Below are positions 48,929 through 59,500 of a DNA stretch of 64,000 nt, one piece after another. The notes under the pieces were generated by a model. The model was not told the origin of the DNA and ran no database searches. It saw nothing but the letters and a program-made list of their open reading frames with translations. The stretch's first letter is position 1; every line of letters begins with the position of its first letter. The translations under genes were made by a program, and so were the position numbers. Origin of the DNA: Struthidea cinerea (Eukaryota > Chordata > Aves > Passeriformes > Corcoracidae); the NCBI GenBank assembly GCA_013397865.1, contig VZTI01005240.1, positions 310,001 through 374,000 on the forward strand, in the 5' to 3' direction.

Positions 48929-51900
48929 TTGGGCTATACATTGTATTCGTGGACTTAAAAACAGCATTTTATAGGAACTGTGGAAGTTGAGAGCCTGGCA
49001 GAGGACAAGACCAGTCACAGTCTTCCACATTTAATCCAATGGCTCCTAGTGTTGGAGGGCACAAAAAGAGGGGCATCATGGCCCCCAGGAACCTCAGACC
49101 TCTGGGTCTCTGGCAGGGCACAGGTACATGTGTAGCAGGGCACAGGGACAATCCCACCCTGAAGCCCAGGGTGTAACATGAGATAAGCATCACATAATCA
49201 CAGTAATCCTGGGAATTTGTCCCAATTTATTCACATGAAATGACTGGGCTGCACTTGCACTTGCTGCAATTCCCCATAACAGTGGAGGATTTGCTGCACA
49301 CCAGAGTTTGAGCTCTTAATGAAAGAGTGACCCCAAGGCCAGCCTGGGAACAGCACGGTCTGTTGGTCCTTAATTTGTACACAACCCAGTGCCATGAAGC
49401 ACGAGGAAGGGGAGTGGATCCGAGTGGCTGCCTGACCCCATGAGAAAGATATGCCTTGCTGAGGAATAATCACAGGCATAATCTCAAATTTTAAACCAAA
49501 TTCTAAACAGGAGTCGTCCTGCCTCCCTCACACACGTCTACCATTCCATTTAATTTTTACAAATTTTTTTTCTGCAAAATATACAATAAGGCAAAAAAGT
49601 TATAGAAAGAAGTTTTTCTGAAGAGACCAATGCTGTGTCATTTCCTAGATTGCATTCTTTTCTTCCTCTCTCCTATTCCAGAGAAAGCCACTTTTTATCC
49701 CTGCTGCTGCCAACCTCCTACTTACAAGAGAGTGAATCCAAAATAAACTCATTAATTCCAGTGAAGATACATTGGAATTATTTCAGTATAACTCCAAGTA
49801 TAAATTTTCCCTGATACTCCTTAACCACTGCACGGATTCCTGTTATGCGCTCAGATTTCAGTTTCAGCCTGTGTCCAGCACTCTTAGTAAACCAACTAAT
49901 GTCAAAAAACTCAGTTATACTGGAACTTAAAGGACAAACAAAGGCATTGCACTGCCTTGTCTCAGTTAATAGTTCATATTCACCTAAAAGAAAGTGTAAG
50001 GCTTTGCTTTCCTTCAATTTTTTTTTAATTGAAAAGGAGGCATTCATGAATTCATTAAAAAAATCCAAACCAAACCAACAAAAAAACCCAAACAATAACA
50101 AACAAAAACAAAACAAAACAAACAATCAACAAAAACAAACAAACAAACAAAAAACCAAGAAACACAATTCTCTATAACAGCCTTAGATTTTAGCTTTATT
50201 TCCTAGCTCATGGCAGTTTGATGTGGGAAGATGCAGGCAACTGAACCAGGCTCATGTGAGAATACTGAAAGAAATAGTATTTTTTGTGATGTAAATTCTA
50301 CATTTCTGTATCCTCATTTTAAAAGCATAGCTATAAAATGGAAACATTTTCTTAATAGTCATATTCCCAACTAAGAGGATTTTAATTAAAGGATTTAATT
50401 TGTTGGTTTTAACCCATATCATGAGAACATATTTTAAAAAATTCAAAGGTAACAATCCACATGACCATTCAATCTAATATACTCAATTTATACCATTCTG
50501 AAATTTCTTGTAAGACTATTCAGACGTTATTCACTCCTGTGTTGGGGCACAGTGAGGCCTCTGAAGCCCTCATTTAGTTCTCTTGAGTAAAAGGTTAGGT
50601 ACTAAAATTTGTCCCACTTTTTATTTATGAGCACAATGCACTGCAAAGCACACAGGATACCAGCAACAGCTGCATTTCAGCCACATGTGATCCCTGTGGA
50701 AATTGGGATTGCTCAGAAGGACGTGTACCAACACACAAGGAGGATTTTTTCTTCCTAATTACCCACCCGCATGCAGGAAGGCAGGGTGTGTATATCAGTA
50801 AATCTCTGAAGTTTGGAGGAGAGGTAATACCCAGGATTAAAACTGTTACAGACACGTTATTTCTTGCCATACAACGTGGAAATATCAAAGTTCACACCCT
50901 GTTTTTTTGGAAGATCAAACCAAGTGGATGGCAGAACCTGCCTGGCTAAAAAGAGCAGCAGTTTGGGACTCGTGCTCACTATGCTGAAGAATTTGAACTG
51001 CTTTTTTTCCCACTGATTTTTAATTCTTCCAAATTATGTCTAGGCCATGACCTAAAAAACCAGGACTTGCAAGGACACTGCACCATGGAGAGGATGAGGA
51101 AGATGGAAACATCCCTCTGAATGAGTGGTGGGTGTTTTGGGACATGCCCTCAAAGCTCATTCCCAGATGCTCCATTTCCAGCCTTGCTCCTCCCAAATCC
51201 CGCCCAAAGCCTGGGGACGGCTGAGCATCACACACAGAATTTCTGCGTTGTACTGTGCAACCTTTCCCCAGTCTCAGAGAGTTTTATTTCCTGTTCTTGC
51301 CCCAGATCAGGACAGGAGAGCAGGGAGCAAGAGCATGTGATCAATGACCTCTCGCCTCAAAATCTGTAAGTTTATGTCATTGGGTCCTTGTTGCATTAAA
51401 AGGTCCCCCCAAAAGCCTGTGGAGCCTGACCTGACTACCACAGTGTGTCCCCAGAGCCACTGTTAGTCCTCTTGTTTTGCATTCATCTCAGTGGCACACA
51501 CGATGAACAGCTGAACGCTCAGCTTTTGGTTCATCTGTCACCTATGTCCATTGTCCATACTTTCCATAAGAGCTTGAGTGGAAGGTGGGCTTTAGTCCGT
51601 AACACATGGCTGTGCAGAGAGATCCACATCCATGGAAGTGCTGGGTGTGGTGGTGGAAACTATCTGAAGCTCTCCTGAAGCACAGTCTCCCCACCCCATC
51701 GTGACATGTCTCTCAAATATGTGGGAGCTTAGGCTGAGTGGGATGTCCAAATGTGAGCAGTATTACTGATCCCTGTTTGAAACCATATTCCTGTCCCAGC
51801 CTGTTCTCACGATCTTGCCTGCTTTGCAGGAGCACTGTGTCATGCAACCAGAATTCCAGTGAAGGCCCCCCAATGGTGTCTGGGTGAAGCTGTGGGATGG

Positions 51901-52037
51901 AGTTGCTCTAATGTGTCCAATCCTCCCAGGAAATGAAGAGACACCTTTAATATTTCTTTTAGCCTGGGGTATCTGTAGGGTTCTCTTGTCTTCCTCTTTC
52001 CTTTCCCAACCCACTGAACCTTCACTGGCAGGACAGG
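48929..52037. other. Intergenic DNA
   Basis: No exon is supported on either strand. It contains the AAAC-type simple repeat at about 50085-50160. I searched the minus strand for missing exons of the neighbouring CCDC42-family locus and recognised none. Confidence 0.45.
50085..50160 (+). repeat. A-rich simple repeat (AAAC)n
   Basis: A 75-bp tract of AAAC/AAAAC units with few interruptions (for example aacaaacaaacaaacaaaaa). No retroelement body adjoins it on either side. Confidence 0.85.
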
Positions 52038-52731
52038 TCATGCTGCCATGTCCCTTTTGTCTTCAGAGGTATAGCAATTCTCTGGTGCTTCCGCGTGTCC
52101 TGCATAGAACTGGATGTCTTTAAGGTGTTGGATAAACTGCAGTATCCGGGGTGGAAAAGAGAGATGGCAGAGCTCAGCGCAGGGCTGGGAACAGGAGTCA
52201 GAGGGAGGCTTGTTGGCTCTTTCGGATGGCAAATGTCACCAATCAAACTGAGCAGGAGGGTAAAGCATTTGCCTTGCTGGATCTGCACCACCAGAATGGA
52301 CTTTTGTGAGGGAGTCTGAGTTCAGGGCAAGGGTGAATGAAACCAGTGTTGGCCATGGCTTGATCTGCATCCCCTGCATCCCCTGCCTCAACCTGCCTGG
52401 CTCCCACTCCAGGAACATTTTCTCTCCCTGTTTCACAGGGCCATTCCTCTTGCATTGACCCTTAGGTCCTGGAGACAGGTACCCAGGATGGCAGTCTGAA
52501 TTTCAGACCTGCTTGGATCTGTCCCCTGAAGACAGCTGTGTGCCAGCGGTGGGGGCAAGGCTGACACCTGTCCTGGGGCATATTTTGGGCCCCCAGGAGA
52601 TCACACTGGTACAGGACAAACTCTTTTCCACCCAAGGCCTGTCAGGGATTTCCATATCTGTGGTACAAAACCTTGTGCCCTGCCAGTCCTGCTCCTCACA
52701 GCTCCAGTCTCAACAGGAGGCTTGAACAGTA
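52038..52731 (-). pseudogene. Collinear remnants of the CCDC42-family C-terminal half
   Basis: In gene order on the minus strand there are four weak matches. Segment 52731-52700 (YCSSLLLRLEL) resembles CFAP73 CARLLEQALEL. Segment 52657-52568 has GKEFVLYQCDLLGAQ spaced like VARFDxLxxTxxDL of the family, but with an in-frame TGA at 52644-52642 where family members have Glu. Segment 52315-52240 (TPSQKSILVVQI) aligns without gaps to TAAKKTLLLGTI. Segment 52136-52038 (FIQHLKDIQF, ending TGA) resembles the terminal FIQDRSDI. Each has a plausible GT-AG edge, but phases do not chain and the ENDxKR segment is absent. It could be decay or wrong exon choice on my part. Confidence 0.4.
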
Positions 52732-53550
52732 CTGCAGGCCCAAGACTCTCTTCACCAAGGGAGGGGAGGAGTTGGTGGTATGGCTCAAGGTCATCTGGTG
52801 TACCTGTCTAGTCCTTCCACATCTCTTCACGCAGGCTTTCAGCTGGGCCCTCTTGGCATGCAGGTCCCTCCCCTGGTCAGCGATGACTTTCATCCTCTCC
52901 CTGAAGGCCTGGCAGCACCAGAGTGAGGGTGACATGGCTGCCTGCACCCAAAATCTGTCACCTGCCTCCCAGAAACCCCCCAAAAACCACAAGCTCTCCC
53001 AACCATGCCCCAGCACCCACACATCTTTCTCACTTTGTATTTCTCTGCCAGGGCCTTTTCCATCTCTTGGGCTTCTTTCTTCTTCTTCAGGAGGCAAATA
53101 AGTGAATATGGGGAGTCCTCCTGTCACTGTGAATTCCCTGCCACAGGAGTTAACCTTGGGGTTACACTCTGAATCGAGTTCCTTGGCAGGGTGTTGGATT
53201 GCTCTGGATGTTGGACTGTGTCCCGGGTTGGCTGATGGGGCAGAGCATCCCAGCACCATTTCAGATCCCATCCGGCAGCATGGCATCTCCACCCCTCCCC
53301 AGCAGGCATCCCTCTGACAGAGCAAGAGAGTGTTACAGGGAGGAACAGGGCTGGAGAAGGGGTGCAAGAGGAGGCTGAAGTGATGGACATAAGGCATGGG
53401 ACTTTGCCATGGTGAGGGAAGGAGGTATGGAGAAGGCAGAAGAAGAAGATGCAGGCTGGTGGAAGAACCCCCTCACCTGAGCAAGGGTGGGAGTTCCACC
53501 TTGTACATCCTGAGGTAATGGGCTGACTTCTGATTACTCCAAGTCTCCAT
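52038..53550 (-). CDS. CCDC42/CFAP73-family coiled-coil gene, possibly degenerate
   Basis: CCDC42 and CFAP73 (DUF4200) are coiled-coil proteins of motile cilia and sperm flagella. Four minus-strand exons are inferred: 53477-53550, 53166-53313, 53034-53120 and 52804-52908. Their phases join as 2, 0, 0, and all have GT-AG borders. Exons 53034-53120 and 52804-52908 align without gaps to human CCDC42 over LLEKKKETEIM...RRMETLN...KEAQLKAHIQK (window: LLKKKKEAQEM...ERMKVIA...KRAQLKACVKR). The rest (52038-52731) holds collinear pieces of the C-terminal half, but with an in-frame TGA, phase conflicts and no match to the ENDxKRxRA region, so the full gene may be non-functional. Family membership is well supported. 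The exact paralogue and the integrity of the gene are not settled. Confidence 0.6.
52804..52908 (-). CDS. CCDC42-family exon (DUF4200 core)
   Basis: The acceptor is ctggtgctgccag and the donor is gtacac. The exon is 105 nt, phase 0 at both ends, 35 codons: AFRERMKVIADQGRDLHA then KRAQLKACVKRCGRTRQ. The corresponding human CCDC42 segment (MFQRRMETLNLRWEEL...KEAQLKAHIQKFEQFIQ) is also 35 residues, with identities at F, RM, L, K, AQLKA and K. The final CGRTRQ has lost the usual FEQFIQ pattern, a possible sign of relaxed constraint. Confidence 0.72.
53034..53120 (-). CDS. CCDC42-family exon (DUF4200 start)
   Basis: The acceptor is ttcacagtgacag and the donor is gtgaga. The exon is 87 nt, phase 0 at both ends, 29 codons. 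It reads EDSPYSLICLL then KKKKEAQEMEKALAEKYK, matching human CCDC42 SESPSIWLLEKKKETEIMHQ at SP, LL and KKKE, followed by a heptad pattern. The rich Lys/Glu composition and predicted helix suit a coiled coil. Upstream in this frame is a TGA inside the intron, as expected for a true exon edge. Confidence 0.72.
53166..53313 (-). CDS. Possible second exon of the CCDC42-family gene
   Basis: It has a strong acceptor (a long pyrimidine tract ending ctcttgctctgtcag) and donor gtaacc. The 148 nt stays open and has exactly the phases needed to join the start exon (2) to the next exon (0). The encoded 49 residues (RGMPAGEGWRCHAAGWD...) have no recognised homology and are Trp/Pro-rich, unlike the rest. 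It is supported by splice grammar only; it may be a shorter exon or not an exon. Confidence 0.3.
53477..53550 (-). CDS. Candidate start exon of the CCDC42-family gene
   Basis: The ATG is at 53550-53548 and the donor gtgagg at 53476-53471. The exon encodes METWSNQKSAHYLRM then YKVELPPLL plus two bases. AHYLRMYKVELPPLL resembles the LAEYFRLQYGERLLQML stretch at the N-terminus of human CCDC42, where the Tyr-x-Arg pattern is conserved. It ends in phase 2, which cannot splice directly to the phase-0 exon at 53120, so an intermediate exon or another donor (AAG|gtggaa inside the exon, phase 0) is needed. Confidence 0.4.
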
Positions 53551-56500
53551 TGCTCCAGACACCAGCAGGAAACAGAGAGCCCAGGTCCTGCCAGCATTGC
53601 TTCTTTCCCAGCTCAGTCCAGGGGCTGCCCTTCAACCCTGAGGGCTCAGTGTGGGAGGCACCAGGCAGGGGATGAGCCCTGGGAGCCTCTTGCCTCCACT
53701 TTCCTGAGACCTTCCTTGACCTGTGGCCTCTACAGCCCCATGGCTATTCCAGCCTTGGAGAAAGGCCCTGTGGCTACTCCAACCTCTGCAAATGCTTACT
53801 TGGCAACTTAATGGTTGCTTGGCAATGGAATGTTTACTTGGAGTCGGGGGGACTGACCACTGCATCCAGGACCAGGAATTATTTCATTCCCCTTCTTTCA
53901 TTTCTTGGGGTTCTTCCTCTGCTAAAATTTGACCTCTGCTGGCTATTTCAGTGCCCCTGACAGCCACATCCCGCTGTCCCAGCCCTCAGGGCACAGGGCT
54001 TGCTCCTTCTTTCCCAAACACCAGATGGAACCAGTTTCAACAGGCACATCCTTGGGGATGTTTAACCACTGTACTGCCATGGTGTAGTGCCCTTCCCTCA
54101 CGACTCAGCTCATTGAGATCAGCTGCACAACACTTTCCTTAGCAAAAACATCCCCTGGGCCCATCCTCTGTTGGGCCTGGCAGCTCCTGTGCGCAGCTCT
54201 AAAAAAAGCGGCTGCTTACTTCGTAAGACCAACAAATTTCTTCCCCCTACTCCCAAATGGGCTATTTAAATCCTCCTAATGAAGCAGTGGCAAACTATCA
54301 CTTCCTGAGAGTGGTTTTCAATTTCCTATTTCCCTTCTTCCCCTTCCTGAAGCCCAGGCCTTCTTGCAGGAGGGTGCCCAACGCTGGTGTGTTGATGTTT
54401 GCCTGCCGTGCGTCAGGCACCAGGCACATTGATACAGCCAAATTAAACAGACTTAGCGACTCCTGCAGCCAAAGCACCAGGGCCATGTGCACATGCTTCA
54501 CTTTCAGAGTCTAACAAGGAGAATGTCTCTTCCATTCAAAAGGAATTTTTTCTCCTGCTAGTTATGATAAAAGCTCAACCTGGAGATGAGCTACAGAGAT
54601 TGGGCTGAATAGTTCAAGGGCTGATAGTCAGAATAGAGGAGTTGCTTCACCTGGGAGGAGCCATCACAAACGGACTCGATCAGGCTGTCCTGCAAGCTCC
54701 TCTTGGTGGTTTTACTCTCACTCATCCCCGTGCAACAGCTGTGTCTCTACCAAGATTTGCTCCAGCGACAGGAAAAATGAGTTTGAGGAGAGAAGACATA
54801 GGAACAACTGGGGGCATCATCTGGACTCCAGCACTTTCTGCTAGAAGTGCAGTTTCTAAACATTTTTTGGTTTATTGACTAGATTTGCACTGGGGGTGTG
54901 GAGACTAAGAGGAAAATTAAGTCTTGGAGGTCTTTAGAAATAGCAAGTGGACATGTTAAGGACCGCACACCAGCATGCTGTGAAGGACAAGCTGTAGTTC
55001 CTGCCACAGCATGGGTGACTGGTATGAATAGTGGTGTCAAGAAATTTTGACCAGTGTCAGGTTTTTTAGTTTGGAAGTCTATACATCTTCTCTTCTGCCT
55101 CCAAAACACTTCTGCCTATCAAACCCTTGCAAGCAACCAGCAAAATGAAGAGGCATTTAAGAGACACAGGACATGACTGAGCTGCTGGTGTGGAGCCCAT
55201 GCTGTGCTGTGGTCATGGAGGCCACTGGAATGGGATGTCCCATGCCATCACCAGCTCAGCAAACTTCCCTAAACCATCATCTTATCGGTTTGCTGATACC
55301 ATCTGTCCTAAGGGTACAGGGTACTTTCCCCTGAGCTAAAGAAACTGCCCTGGGTAGCGCCCCAGGGCATGTTCAAAGGACATTTTACAATGTAAGAAAA
55401 AAAACCACTGCTTGTTAAAAGCAAGCAAGCAGCATCCCACAAGGTGCCCACAGAACCTCAGCCTTCCTATTTTATTGCCTTCCTAATAATTTTGTCTGCT
55501 CTGGATAAATAAAAGTTCCTCTGACAAGTGGAAAGGTGCCTGGATGGAGGGAGCAGGTTGGTCCAAGGATCAGCTGGTCCCCCCAAGTCCTGGTTCTCTC
55601 TCCCATGCCCTCCAGCATCTCACTGAGAAACTTCCCCAGTTGGGACACAGTCTGCTCTGCCAGGGGCTGCAGGAGAAGATGTTTGCTTGCAGGTGGAGGC
55701 ATGTCAGGAACACTGCCAGGCAAGGCATTAAGCAATGAACAACAAGCAAACTAGAGAGCAAAATGCCCACCAGCTGCAGCAGGAGCAGTGTCAAGGAGCC
55801 AGCTAATATCCGACATCAGCCGTGTGTTGCAGCAACCCCAGCTCCTCCTCTGCTTTCCTCTGCCCACATCTTACACATCCATGGGGCTGTGGCTGGGATT
55901 TGGAAATCTGAGAGGTAGGATTATTGTCTTGGTTTGCTCTGGTGTGGTATCATGGGCCCCTGGGAATATTCAGATGCCAACAATGACCAGTTCCCCTTGC
56001 CCTGACCCAATGTGTGGCTGGTAGGCAGCATGACAACACATCACCTGGAGCAGTGCTCACTATCACAGACTCTTCCTGTAGCCAAAATCTCAGCACGGGC
56101 AGACAATGGATGGAAATCAAGCTTACACGTTTCAGACACATTGTCAAACAACCTGTGGCACCACACCATGAAGGAATGGGCACGGGACAGGCTGAGTGGC
56201 CACAACGCTGCTTTGCCCACAAGCCCATCCTCATGCTGGGACATCCAAGGAGCAGCAGTATGAAATGGGGGAATCCAGGGGCTTCTCTAGTTTGAGTTCC
56301 CTGCTAAAGAGCAGACTGAGCCAGATTCAGTTGTTTCTGCCATCTCTCCTCCCCACCTTTGTTGGGAGGCACATGGACACTCCGAGGACAGAGAGGAGCC
56401 CATGGAGGTAGAGATTTGCTGTTGATCCTGCTTGGAGCTGGAAGCAAGAATGAAAGAGGTCCCTTCCAGTAGGTCCCCTAAATTATCCTCCAATTCTATT

Positions 56501-59500
56501 GACTCCCCATTAGTCTTCCACCCCATACTGCCACCTTGGCAGGAAAAGCCCACCCAGGTGAGGACAGGGGCACCTGGCAGCCCTTTCCCCGCAGCCTGGG
56601 TATATGAGGCAGAGCTTTCATCTCAACCCCTGGTGCTTCTAAAGTCTCATGAATTTTTATCAAATGCTCATGGTTTAATTCCTTCTCTCATATGTAGAAA
56701 CCTTGTCATGAGTCTGAGCTGTTTGGGGTGTTTGCTTTGTTTCTTTTTAACTTTACAACACTTTTAATTTTACAAGTTCATAAATCAACTCTTCTTCCTT
56801 GCTCTGCCCCACACCTCCTGTCTGGGTGAGGCTCTAAGCAAATGAGACCCTTGAATGAAAATTAACTTTTTTCTTTTTTTTTTTCTTCAAGAATTGCTCA
56901 TGCCTCCTCATGGCCTCAAATATTTCATGCAGGTTGTGCCATGTATTTCACAAGCTAAGCCAAGCAAAACACCGCCTTCCATATACACTGCAAAAAAAAT
57001 GTTTTTCAGGCTCAAAGCATTTCTGTCTTTGGCAGAATCTTTTCTCAAAGCATACCGAAGAAAAAGTATGGAAATGAAATACAAAGAGTGGTTAAAATAA
57101 TATTTTGGGTAGAGATGAGCCCAAACCAAACCCCAGATTAGAAAGCCAGATACCCTCCTAGATACCATGCCTAAAACGAGGAGGGTTGTTGTGATACTTG
57201 GAGAACAACTGGAAAGCATTGCAGGTCTCCCACTGAGTTTAATTTCCTAATTGAACTTATAAAAGACTTAACCCCTGCCAGTCCTCACAGCTAACACAGA
57301 TCCTTTTATATCATAGGTTATGTTTACCCAGACTGGCCCTGTGTGGATTCGATGGGGGTGGACAGGCTGTGGGGGGCCAGATGGGGGTCTGGCATGGCAG
57401 AGAGGATCCACAAGGCAAAGGGACTCCACTGAACCTGGGCAGGGGACCCCAAGCTTCCCTGGATTTCAGTGTGGTTATTTCTGCTATTTGGATCCAGCCC
57501 GTCACTGACGTGGGCACAAACTGCGGTGTAATTTGGGGTTTCAGACCCAGCATTTAGGACTGAATCCAAAACGCGAATGGAAGAAATTTGGGAAAGAGGC
57601 TTTTAAGAGTTTAATTTGAAACAGAAAACCCATGAAACTATTTTTGCCCTGGTCTTTAATTGAAGTATTTTTTTTAATCCTCTAGTATTCCTGGGGTCTT
57701 CAAGCATCCAGCAGCAATGTCTCAGTATTAAATAGGACACTTTACACTATAGGAGAGATGAATGACTGACAAACTCAGCTCCCCGTGAACCTGCTGTTCT
57801 GGAGAGGTGAACAAAACAGCATGTTACAGCTCCACGCGTGCACACAGCAGCAGCCATAAGAAAAGCTGACTTTAGGGAAAGCCTATCTTAACAGCAGATT
57901 TCAAGAGGATAATTGCACCTACTAATTTATAAATACTCTCAGAATCTGATAATGCAAGTCTTAGAGGCATCTTTACTTTCTGTATCCCAGCAGAGAGTCT
58001 ATGTGTGTGACTGTAAATTAGGACAGTTTAATAAAGTGTATTTTACTCTCTAGTTTAATATTTTTATAAATCTTAAAATAACCATAAAAATATTTATCCT
58101 AGTACTCAACAGGATTTGGGCTTGTTTTTCTCTCAATTTAGTGGTTGTCACATAGGTCTTAAAATAGAGAGGGAGGGAGAGTGTTGTTTTGCTCCAGAAG
58201 CTGAGTGTGTACCCAGCATGTCAGCCCCATTGTACAGAGCTCCTGCCATCATGAGCCCAAACCATCCCAGCTCCCTGCCGGATAAGGATGGGCAATGCCC
58301 TGGCCTTTGGCCACTCCTCTGTTCCATCCTGTACTGTGCCAGGGCTGCTCCTGTCTGGTACCCACAGCACAGGGCACGTGCCCAGCCAAATCCTCCCCCA
58401 TCTTCAATAAGCCAGGTAGCCGCACCTCTGTTCCTCCACCCTAAAACAAGGACAGGACTTGGCTAAAATACTGAATGCTCAGTGAAGCACCTGCTGCTAG
58501 GCAAAATGAAACCTCTTGGGCATGGAGGGTCCGCAGTGCAGGAGAAACAAGTCATTTAAAATCCTTTTCTTCATGTGAAGTATCATGTGTTTTTAATGTT
58601 TCAGGTTGTTGAATCCTTGCCCATCACAGCTTGGCAATTGCTGGTCTGCAGGGGTCAAGTCCTACCTTTAAAACAGCTCACCCAGCACAATCCCAGCTCT
58701 GTCCCAGCAGTGGTGCCAGCCTCTCCTGGCTCCCCTTCTCAGATCCTCACTGCCACGGATGCACTGATTCCTGTCCCTCTCAGCCTTCCCAAGCAGTTTG
58801 AGAATGACAGGCATCCAGGCTCAAAAGCAACTGAAAGGTAGTTTTGTAGCAGAGAAAAGTCCCTGGATTCCATCAGCAATGTCTTCAGACTCAGTCACCT
58901 TTCAAAAAGACAAACTCCATGAACACGGCTCTCATATCCATACATGCACACACAAAAACAGTTATTAGCTTAATAGGGTGAGTATCAAAATGCAACAATA
59001 AATTATCTGACATCTTTATTGCTTAGAATGACAGATTCAAACAAAGCTAACCCTTTAATTATGTTTATATAATGTAATTTGGCAGAAGTCATAAAGCACC
59101 CCTTTGGCAATGCCAGATTAAATATTTTACATTTGCTTGGGCAGCACATTACAGGACTGGAAGCAGTATTTTTGCCCGATGCTCCAGAGCAGTGACTGCA
59201 GTAGTGTAGATGGGAACAAGGGCATAGAGGCTCTGCCCTGAAGGAATTGTCCTGGGATCAAGGGACCCCAACCCCATATTCCACTTTGTAGAGCTCCCCT
59301 TTCCACCCTCACACCCAGGAGAATGGCACCACTGGCATTTGCCAAGACCAAAACAAAAGGCCCTGCTGATGCCAAGGGCACCACTGGTGCCTCTGTTGTT
59401 GCTGGTGGGGTTTCCTGAGCCACTCACCTTTCTACCCACTGCAGCTTCTCTGAGTCCTCCTTCTGTGTACAACAGGAGAAGAGGTCCCACACTATGCCAC

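Noticed and set aside
48650..49030. 126-codon minus-strand frame with protein-like appearance
   Set aside because: It is the translated 3' region of a truncated CR1 LINE, not a host gene.
52696..53397. Continuous 233-codon minus-strand frame read as one protein
   Set aside because: Only the part within exon 52804-52908 is in the family frame. Exon 53034-53120 is homologous in a different frame, so the uninterrupted reading is not the real product.
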